Position numbers and translations under genes: made by a program | In this document: one piece after another, positions 1 through 7,000 of the stretch | How the letters are laid out: each line of letters opens with the position of its first letter | How positions within the stretch are numbered: position 1 is the first letter of the stretch | DNA from: Bacteroidota bacterium | GTDB taxonomy: Bacteria; Bacteroidota; Bacteroidia; Chitinophagales; Chitinophagaceae | DNA length: 11,182 nucleotides | Assembly (NCBI GenBank): GCA_028876035.1 | Contig: JAGWTK010000098.1 | Span: forward strand, 1 to 11,182 | Direction: 5' to 3' | Notes under the pieces: generated by a model | What the model was told of the DNA's origin: nothing | Seen by the model: only the letters and a program-made list of their open reading frames with translations | The model's database searches: none

Positions 1-1
1 A

Positions 2-1396
2 GGAATGGTAAAAGCCTTTGCCGCAGGAGACTTTACTTTCAACCTTTCACAGGGTCTCGTGAACTGGCAGACCATGGCATTTACCAGGTCGGCCGATGCC
101 ATGGCCATCAAACGGCAAGGCGCTGTTGTGAGGCCCTATACAGCTGCCGGAGAATACAATTTTTATCGTGGACTTGCCATCACGATTGGCCGCCATCATT
201 GGGAGCACAGCTTTTTTGTGTCGGCACGAAAACTTGATGGAGGTGCAATGGAAGATTCGGTTGGCAATATTGCCGGAACGGCTGTCAATACGAGTGGACT
301 TCATCGTTCCATTGCTGAGAACCAGCATCGGAGTGAAACCAGCTTATACAGTGCAGGCCTCAGGCTTCAATGGCAAAAGGGAAACCTAAAATGGGGCGTG
401 CATAGCGTATTACATCAGTTCTCCACCATACCTGCAAAAGCGGATCATCCCTACCAATTGTTTGCTGACCTCCGGCGGGTATGGCTAAATGCGGCTATGG
501 ATGCCGGTTATACCTGGCGAAACCTGCACGTGTTTTCGGAGCTTGCCTTTGATCGCAGGGGAAGTGCTGCTGTGGTAACCGGGCTTCTTGTGAGTGTTGC
601 TGCGCGCATCAGTTGCTCTTTTCTTTATCGCCATATTTCGCCCGCCTACCATAGTTTACATGGCGATGCCTTCACGGCCAACAGCGGCCCGGGCAATGAA
701 AATGGTATGTACATGGGTATTCGTGTTCAGCTATCGCCGGTATCGTCGCTGGATGCCTGGGCAGATATTTTTCGCTTTCCCTGGCTGACCTACAGGGCCG
801 ATGCACCGTCTGCCGGTACCGATGCGCTCATCCGCTGGCTCTACACGCCTTCAAAAACAACCACGCTTTCTGTGCAATACCGCGCGAGAAATCGTATGCA
901 GCATATGCCGGGTCTTAACGGCATCTACCCGTATGCGACCCGGCAGTTCCGTTTACAACTATCCATGACTGTTAGTAAACAATTAGCCGTGGTTAACCGG
1001 GCCGAATGGGTGCACGATACTAAGCCCGGCGATGGCTACCTGATCTTCAGTGACTTTCGGTACGCGCCGGTTCAGCGCAGCCAAAGCATCGGTGCGCGCT
1101 TCCAATATTTCGAAACGGATGGATTTGACGAGCGTATTTACACATTGGAGCAATACCTGCCCTTAACTTATGCAGTCCCTTTTTATTACGGCAAGGGATT
1201 TAATGGCATTTTTAGTTATAGCCGCAGGATCCTTGGTAAAAAACATGATCCGGCGGTCTTATTTACAACAATAGATGCAGGTGTTTCCTGCGCCTTGACG
1301 TATAATACTGACGGACGGAGGATCGGGTCGGGGTACGATCAGTTACCCGGCCCTATACGTTCGGCTTTCCGCCTGCAGATAATATTCGATTGGTGA
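2..1396 (+). CDS. C-terminal part of a Bacteroidota outer-membrane beta-barrel protein (HHH-domain barrel family, 5'-truncated)
   Basis: The reading frame is open from base 2, and the first ATG (5-7) sits directly in front of a conserved-looking stretch, so the gene almost certainly starts left of the window and that ATG is internal. The visible 464 residues alternate polar and aromatic/hydrophobic positions, are rich in Tyr, Trp, Arg and Gly, and end in IIFDW, a terminal aromatic typical of outer-membrane barrel beta-signals. The early segment (GDFTFNLSQGLVNW, then DAMAIKRQG and YTAAGEYNFYRG, about residues 9-57 after the first ATG) resembles, from memory, the barrel part of about 700-residue Bacteroidota proteins that carry helix-hairpin-helix motifs near the N terminus. 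Those motifs would lie outside the window, so the family call is an inference. Function is unknown. It could equally be another large barrel. The gene converges on tyrS with 13 bases between the stops and no visible terminator hairpin. Confidence 0.65.
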   Translation, partial: GMVKAFAAGDFTFNLSQGLVNWQTMAFTRSADAMAIKRQGAVVRPYTAAGEYNFYRGLAITIGRHHWEHSFFVSARKLDGGAMEDSVGNIAGTAVNTSGLHRSIAENQHRSETSLYSAGLRLQWQKGNLKWGVHSVLHQFSTIPAKADHPYQLFADLRRVWLNAAMDAGYTWRNLHVFSELAFDRRGSAAVVTGLLVSVAARISCSFLYRHISPAYHSLHGDAFTANSGPGNENGMYMGIRVQLSPVSSLDAWADIFRFPWLTYRADAPSAGTDALIRWLYTPSKTTTLSVQYRARNRMQHMPGLNGIYPYATRQFRLQLSMTVSKQLAVVNRAEWVHDTKPGDGYLIFSDFRYAPVQRSQSIGARFQYFETDGFDERIYTLEQYLPLTYAVPFYYGKGFNGIFSYSRRILGKKHDPAVLFTTIDAGVSCALTYNTDGRRIGSGYDQLPGPIRSAFRLQIIFDW

Positions 1397-1409
1397 AGCG
1401 GGATAATGT

Positions 1410-2687
1410 CTACCGGGCAATAACGAGGTAATAGCTTTTCTTTCCTTTTTGGACGAGCAGGTATTGACCATGCAGTAACAAATCGCTGTTCACAACGAAT
1501 TGCGGTGCATCGATTTTTTTCCGGTTAACGCTTACCCCTCCCGCCATTACCATTTTCCGCGCTTCTCCTTTGCTGGGGAAGATGCTGGTATCGGCCAGGA
1601 AACTCACAATATCTACCCCGGCGGAAAGACGTGCGGCATCAAAATCGAATTTCACAATACCCTCCATGCTCTCAAGATCTTCTTTGCTTAAACTTTCTGC
1701 CGGCGCATTTTGATTGGCAAAGATTTTTGCTGTGGTTTCAACAGCAGATAAGTAGGCGTCCTCTCCGTGAACGAAACAGGTGACCTCTTTGGCCAATGCT
1801 TTTTGCAGGCTGCGGGCGCCTGGGTTGGCTTTCTGTTCGGCCAGCAGGGCTTCAATGCTATCTTTTGTGAGGAAGGTGAAAATTTTGATCCATTTTTCTG
1901 CATCAGCATCTGCTGCGTTGAGCCAGAACTGGTAGAACTGGTAAGGACTTGTCTTTTCCGGGTCGAGCCAGATATTTCCTTTTTCTGTTTTGCCAAATTT
2001 ACCACCGTCGGCTTTGGTGATCAGCGGACAGGTAAATGCAAACGCCTCGCCACCGGCTTTGCGCCGAATCAGTTCGGTACCGGTAACGATATTTCCCCAC
2101 TGGTCGCTCCCGCCCATCTGCAATTTTGCATTTTTGTGTTCGTAGAGCCAGTAAAAATCATATCCCTGTACAAGCTGGTAAGTGAATTCGGTGAAACTCA
2201 TCCCATTTTCCCCCTCCAATCTTTTTTTAACGCTGTCTTTCGACATCATATAGTTGACCGTGATATGCTTACCCACATCACGTATAAACTGAAGAAAGCT
2301 GATGCCTTTGAACCAGTCGAAATTGTTGACCATTTCTGCTGCGTTAAGGCGGGTGCTGTCGAAGTCGAGGAACTGCATCAGCTGTTTTTTTACACCGGCC
2401 TGGTTGTGCAGCAGGGTTTCTTCACTGAGGAGGTTTCTTTCCTCACTTTTGCCCGATGGATCACCTACCATGCCGGTAGCGCCGCCTACAAGGGCTATGG
2501 GCTTGTGCCCGGCTTTTTGAAAATGCACCAGCAGGAGAATCGGGACCAGGCTGCCGATATGGAGGCTGTCGGCCGTGGGATCGAACCCGATATAGGCCGT
2601 AGTCATTTCCTTTTTCAATTGCTCTTCGGTACCCGGCATGATGTCCTGGATCATGCCCCGCCAGCGCAATTCCTCAATGAGATTCAT
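1410..2687 (-). CDS. tyrS: Tyrosine--tRNA ligase (TyrRS)
   Basis: This cytoplasmic class Ic aminoacyl-tRNA synthetase activates tyrosine with ATP and charges tRNA-Tyr. The 425 residues match the usual bacterial length (about 420-425). The Rossmann catalytic domain shows YIGFDPTADSLHIGS, with the HIGH-type motif HIGS at 43-46, followed by GGATGMVGDPSGKSEER (68-84), a TyrRS signature. The tyrosine-binding YQLVQGYD lies at 170-177, GGSDQWGNI at 192-200, and the KMSKS-equivalent KFGKT at 230-234, the normal bacterial TyrRS form. A C-terminal S4 RNA-binding domain covers roughly 358-420 (FPSKGEARKMVMAGGVSVN, then GQYLLVQKGKKSYYLV). The start is the ATG at 2685-2687; it gives the expected MNLIEELRWRGMIQD N terminus. 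No Shine-Dalgarno is evident, as is common in Bacteroidota. A -7 promoter element lies about 19 bases upstream. It is transcribed alone, divergent from the PorV-like gene. Confidence 0.98.
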   Translation of the reverse strand: MNLIEELRWRGMIQDIMPGTEEQLKKEMTTAYIGFDPTADSLHIGSLVPILLLVHFQKAGHKPIALVGGATGMVGDPSGKSEERNLLSEETLLHNQAGVKKQLMQFLDFDSTRLNAAEMVNNFDWFKGISFLQFIRDVGKHITVNYMMSKDSVKKRLEGENGMSFTEFTYQLVQGYDFYWLYEHKNAKLQMGGSDQWGNIVTGTELIRRKAGGEAFAFTCPLITKADGGKFGKTEKGNIWLDPEKTSPYQFYQFWLNAADADAEKWIKIFTFLTKDSIEALLAEQKANPGARSLQKALAKEVTCFVHGEDAYLSAVETTAKIFANQNAPAESLSKEDLESMEGIVKFDFDAARLSAGVDIVSFLADTSIFPSKGEARKMVMAGGVSVNRKKIDAPQFVVNSDLLLHGQYLLVQKGKKSYYLVIAR

Positions 2688-2699
2688 GGTAATCAGCTA

Positions 2700-2711
2700 T
2701 TTTGCGCAAAA
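2700..2711. repeat. 12-base perfect palindrome overlapping the tyrS -7 element
   Basis: TTTTGCGCAAAA is identical to its reverse complement. It overlaps six bases of the tyrS -7 element and probably covers the transcription start. It could be a binding site for a dimeric regulator, but part of it is explained by the -7 consensus itself (TTTTGC), so only the mirrored half is unexplained. Treat it as a weak candidate. Confidence 0.3.
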
Positions 2712-2714
2712 GTA
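2706..2714 (-). promoter_or_regulatory. Bacteroidota -7 promoter element for tyrS
   Basis: Read on the minus strand this is TACTTTTGC, an exact match to the Bacteroidota sigma-A -7 consensus TAnnTTTGC. It ends 18 bases before the tyrS ATG, implying a short leader of roughly 12-16 bases. No convincing -33 TTTG was found at the expected distance (around 2733-2740), so the assignment rests on the -7 match, its orientation and its position. Confidence 0.6.
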
Positions 2715-2802
2715 ATTGATTCTTAATACACATATACACTTAAAACTGCAATAAAATCCCTCCCGCGCCGTTACCCAACATAAGGCAGCCGGTTTCCGTA
2801 TC

Positions 2803-2821
2803 TACCAGGTAATGCCTGGTA
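2803..2821. promoter_or_regulatory. Perfect 7+7 inverted repeat in the divergent intergenic region (candidate operator)
   Basis: TACCAGG (2803-2809), a five-base spacer TAATG and CCTGGTA (2815-2821) form a perfect inverted repeat. It lies 75 bases before the PorV-like ATG and about 90 bases upstream of the tyrS -7 element. No T-tract follows, so it does not look like an intrinsic terminator. The short arms and small spacer fit either an operator for a dimeric regulator or a small hairpin in the leader of the plus-strand transcript. GGTAAT also recurs directly at 2808-2813 and 2818-2823. No clear -7 consensus was found between the repeat and the plus-strand gene. Confidence 0.35.
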
Positions 2822-2896
2822 ATCAAAACTGGCTTTTTCACGCAGCCAATATCCCTTGAAAAAAGTCTATTTATTGCTTATCGGAAAAATGTGTTA

Positions 2897-4003
2897 ATGA
2901 AACATCGTCGACCCCTGTTGATCGCATTCACCCTGACCCTGGGCCTGGGGCTCCACGCCCAGTTCCGGAAATATTCCAACGAATTCCTCAATATCGGGGC
3001 AGGCGCCCGTGGTTTGTCGATGGGCAATGCCCAGGTAGCAACCGTAGACGATGCGACGGCTGGCTACTGGAATCCTGCAGGACTCGTTAATGTAAAAGAT
3101 CAACCCCAGCTTTCGCTGATGCATGCCGAATACTTTGCCGGAATCGGTAAATATGATTTCGGTGCACTCGCTATTCCGGTGAGCGGTGGTAAACGCACCG
3201 TTGGTATTTCGCTCTTACGGTTTGCAGTAGACGATATTCCCAACACCATCTTCCTGGTGCAACCCGACGGTACCATCAACTTCGACAATATCACCACATT
3301 TTCCTCTGCAGACTATGCATTTATTTTTTCACTGGCGCAGCAGGTTAAAGTGAGGAAGAAACACGATCTCAATTTTGGTATCAATGCTAAAATCATTCAC
3401 CGTAAAGCCGGTGATTTTGCAACAGCCTGGGGTTTTGGTTTTGATGCGGCTATCCAATACCAGCACCGCAACTGGAAACTCGGTCTCGTTGCACGCGATG
3501 TAACCACCACATTTAACGCATGGTCTTACAGCCTGAATGAGAGTGTGCGTGAAGTGTTTTATCTCACCAAGAACGAAGTGCCGTTGCATTCTACTGAGCT
3601 GACTGCCCCTAAACTCATCGCCGGGGGATCCTATAATTTCAAAGTATCAAAATCAGTAAACCTTCTTGCTGAAGCCAATCTCGACTTCACCTTCGATGGT
3701 CGTCGCAATACCGTATTGTCGTCCAAAGCAGTGAGCATCGATCCAAAGATTGGCCTCGAGGCTTCGGTAAAAAATGTATTCTTCGTACGGGGCGGTATCA
3801 ATAATTTCCAGAAAGCACTGGACGAAACCGACAGCAGCAATACAAAAAAGGTATGGATATACCAGCCTTCGGTAGGAGCGGGATTCCGGATTTCAAATGT
3901 GCAGATCGACTATGCTTTTACCAACCTCGCTAACCAGTCTAATCCATTGTATACGCATATTTTTTCCTTAAGGCTTGATCTGAAAAAGAAGCCAAAAAAA
4001 TAA
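2897..4003 (+). CDS. PorV/PorQ-family outer-membrane barrel protein (T9SS-associated)
   Basis: This is a 368-residue member of the FadL-like PorV/PorQ family, in which PorV is the outer-membrane shuttle that carries T9SS cargo from the translocon to the PorU sortase. An N-terminal signal peptide is visible (MKHRR, a hydrophobic run, LHA then Q), with likely signal peptidase I cleavage after residue 21. The family hallmark follows at about 32-63: NIGAGARGLSMGNAQVA, then DDATAGYWNPAGL. The rest is beta-strand-rich, with repeated GINAKI, GLVARDV and GLEASVKNVFFVRGG-type strands, and the protein ends in a basic KKKPKK tail. The ATG at 2897 was chosen over an in-frame GTG at 2891 because it gives a normal signal peptide start; the difference is two residues. 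The gene lies 24 bases upstream of the C25 peptidase gene, an apparent operon. Whether it functions as PorV, PorQ or a paralogue cannot be settled here. Confidence 0.88.
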   Translation: MKHRRPLLIAFTLTLGLGLHAQFRKYSNEFLNIGAGARGLSMGNAQVATVDDATAGYWNPAGLVNVKDQPQLSLMHAEYFAGIGKYDFGALAIPVSGGKRTVGISLLRFAVDDIPNTIFLVQPDGTINFDNITTFSSADYAFIFSLAQQVKVRKKHDLNFGINAKIIHRKAGDFATAWGFGFDAAIQYQHRNWKLGLVARDVTTTFNAWSYSLNESVREVFYLTKNEVPLHSTELTAPKLIAGGSYNFKVSKSVNLLAEANLDFTFDGRRNTVLSSKAVSIDPKIGLEASVKNVFFVRGGINNFQKALDETDSSNTKKVWIYQPSVGAGFRISNVQIDYAFTNLANQSNPLYTHIFSLRLDLKKKPKK

Positions 4004-4027
4004 GTCGTACCCGGGAAATTTTATACT

Positions 4028-7000
4028 ATGAAGAAATTATGTACACTATTGGTTCTGTTGTATTGCACCGGCGCCATTGCGCAGCAATACAACAATGAAT
4101 GGATCGACTATAAAAAAACCTACTATAAGTTTCGGACCAACCGAACCGGTTTGGTGCGCATTCCGCAAACCACCCTGGCTGGCATTGGCTGGGGAAGTAC
4201 CCCTGCAGAACAATTTAAGATGTGGCGCAACGGACAAGAAGTGCCTTTATACACATCAGCCGCTTCAGGAGTTTTGCCAGCCAATGGATACATCGAATTC
4301 TGGGCGCTGGCCAATGACGGGAAAGCAGACAAACCCCTGTACCGCGACCCGACCTACCAGCACACCGACAAACTAAGTTTGCAAACTGATACAGCTGTTT
4401 ATTTTCTAACAGTTGATCCGGCGGCTATCAATCTTCGTTTTTCCGACGCTTTGAATAATGTGGCCGCCAATGTGCTTCCTGCGGAGCCCTATTTCATGTA
4501 CACAACCGGAACTTATTTCCAGGAAGTCATTAATCCCGGCTTTGCCGCAGTGATTGGTGAATATGTGTATTCATCCTCGTACGACAAAGGAGAATTTCTG
4601 TCGACAGCTGATATCCGGCCCGGCTCGCCGCGCACCGACCGGCAACAGAATTTAAATGCGTTTACTTCGGGCCCCACTGCACAGTTAAAATTTGGTGCTG
4701 TGGGCAATGCACTCAACACCCGAACGGTACAGGTGCTGGTGAACGGAACGCTCATTAAAGATACCGTATGTGATTATTTTAACGATGTTGTTAGTACAGC
4801 GCAGGTGCCGCTGTCGCAACTGTCATCGGGAACGGCTGATTTTACATTTTCCAATACTTCTACCGTCAGTTCCGACCGAATGGTAGTGTCTTTTTATGAA
4901 CTCACCTATCCGCGCAAGTTTGATTTTGGGAATGCATCGAATTTCAGCTTCACCCTTCCGTCTTCCGGCACAGGATATTTTTTGCAGATAGCCAATTTTA
5001 ATTACGGTGCAGCGGCCCCAGTCCTATATGATCAAAACAGTATGCAGCGGTTCACCGGCGATATTTCAACGCCCGGAACCGTAAAATTTGCGCTTCCGCC
5101 TGCTCCTGAAAGAAAGCTGGTACTGGTAAATGAAGAAGCCGGCAATATTGTAAATGCGGGTACACAGGATTTTTCTCAACGGGTATTTACTGATCTAACG
5201 AATACAGCCAACCAGGGAGATTACATTATTATATCCACTCCGCAGTTGTATACGAGCAGCAGCGGTTCCAACCCGGTTAACGACTATAGATTGTACCGTA
5301 GTTCGCCTGCTGGCGGTGGTTATACAGCAAAAGTGTATGATGCAGATGAACTGGTAGATCAGTTTGCTTTTGGTATAAAAAAACATCCACTTTCTGTCAA
5401 GAATTTTATGCGCTATGCGCGGGCGAAATTTGCACAAACACCGGCATATGTGCTGTTAATTGGACACGGTGTGGCGTACAACGCTTATCGCAAAAATATC
5501 AGCAATCCCGTGGCAGATAAACTCAACCTGGTACCTACATTTGGCTGGCCCGCATCAGATAATCTATTGTCTTCACCTGATGGGGCAACACCTGTTCCGG
5601 TGACGCCCATCGGGCGTATTTCTGCAGTGTCGGGCGACGAAGTAGCCAACTATCTCCAAAAGCTGATCGAATATGAAAGTGCTCAGCAAAACGCAGGAAA
5701 TACAATCGCGGAAAGGGGTTGGATGAAGAGTATTATGCAGGTGACCGGCGCCAGTGAAGCCTACCTTGGTTCGGTATTGTGCGATTATATGGCAAGCTAT
5801 AAACAGATAGCCGCTGATACACTAACGGGCGCAGATGTTGTCACTTTCTGTAAAACGACAAGTAACGAAATTGAGCAGATTTCAAACGACCACATTTCAA
5901 AAATGCTGGACGATGGAATGAGTCTTTTCTGCTATTTTGGACACTCTTCTTCGACCGTTCTCGAGTACAATATTTCCAATCCATATAACTACAAGAACCA
6001 AGGGAAATACGGCGTATTTTCCGTGAACGGTTGCAATGCCGGCGACTTTTTCGTTTTTGATGCGAACAGGTTTCAGTTTAACCAAACACTTTCGGAGAAT
6101 TTTACCCTGGCGAAACAAAGGGGTAGTGTAGCGTTCCTCGCTTCTACTCACTTTGGCATCGTGAACTACCTGAATATTTTTATAAATAGCCTCTATACCC
6201 TCATTGCAGGCAGCGACTACGGTGAAAGTATTGGAAAGATTCAAAAAGATGCGTCTGCAAGACTATTGCAGATTTCCGGTGCTTCCGATTACCACGCCCG
6301 GCTGCATGCTGAAGAAATGACGCTTCATGGTGACCCTGCCTTGAAACTGAATTTCCAGAAATTACCGGATTACGATATTGAAGAGCCCCAGGTGGTGATC
6401 AACCCGCAGTTTATTTCCATCGCCGAAAACAGTTTTACGGCGAATATCCAGATATACAACCTGGGTAAATACACCAAAGATTCTATTACAGTTGAAGTAA
6501 AACGGCGCTATCCCGACAACAGCACCGTGGTATTGGTGCGCAAGCGAATTCCGGGAATTGCCTGGCTCGACTCGCTTGTGCTCAAAATTCCCATTGTGGC
6601 TACCCGCGATAAGGGGCAAAACAGGCTTACCATCACCCTCGATGCCGACAATGATGTTTCGGAAATGAGCGAAGCAAACAATACGATCAATAAGGATTTT
6701 TATATTTACGAGGACGAAGCAAGACCTGCCTTCCCTTATAACTATTCTATCGTAAACCAGTCTTCTGTAAAACTATATGCGTCTACTGCCAATCCGTTAA
6801 GCTTGCTGAAGCAGTATGCAATGGAGATGGACACAACCGAACTTTTTAATTCTCCTGCGAAGGTTACAAAAACAGTGTCTTCTGTAGGTGGCTTGCTGGA
6901 ATTTGACCCTGGCATAGGATTGAGAGACAGCATGGTTTATTACTGGCGCACTTCACTTGTTCCGGCTACAGGCGGAGATTATCACTGGAACAACAGTTCT

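Noticed and set aside
1397..1409. Bidirectional terminator between the barrel gene and tyrS
   Set aside because: The 13-base gap and flanking coding ends show no stable GC-rich stem with a T-tract in either direction.
1767..2726. A 319-codon open frame on the plus strand opposite tyrS
   Set aside because: It is fully antisense to a highly conserved TyrRS with every catalytic motif intact. The translation has no recognisable domain and is rich in Phe/Cys as expected from the complement of Lys/Glu-rich coding sequence. It is a shadow frame.
2688..2896. A T-box or other riboswitch upstream of tyrS
   Set aside because: The predicted tyrS leader is under 20 bases, no specifier stem or antiterminator is visible, and T-boxes are mainly a Gram-positive device.
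4028..4081. Cysteine 13 of the PorU2-like signal peptide as a lipoprotein lipobox
   Set aside because: The residues before it are LLY, not the usual L-[AS]-[GA]-C pattern, and a better signal peptidase I site (AIA then QQ) lies five residues later.
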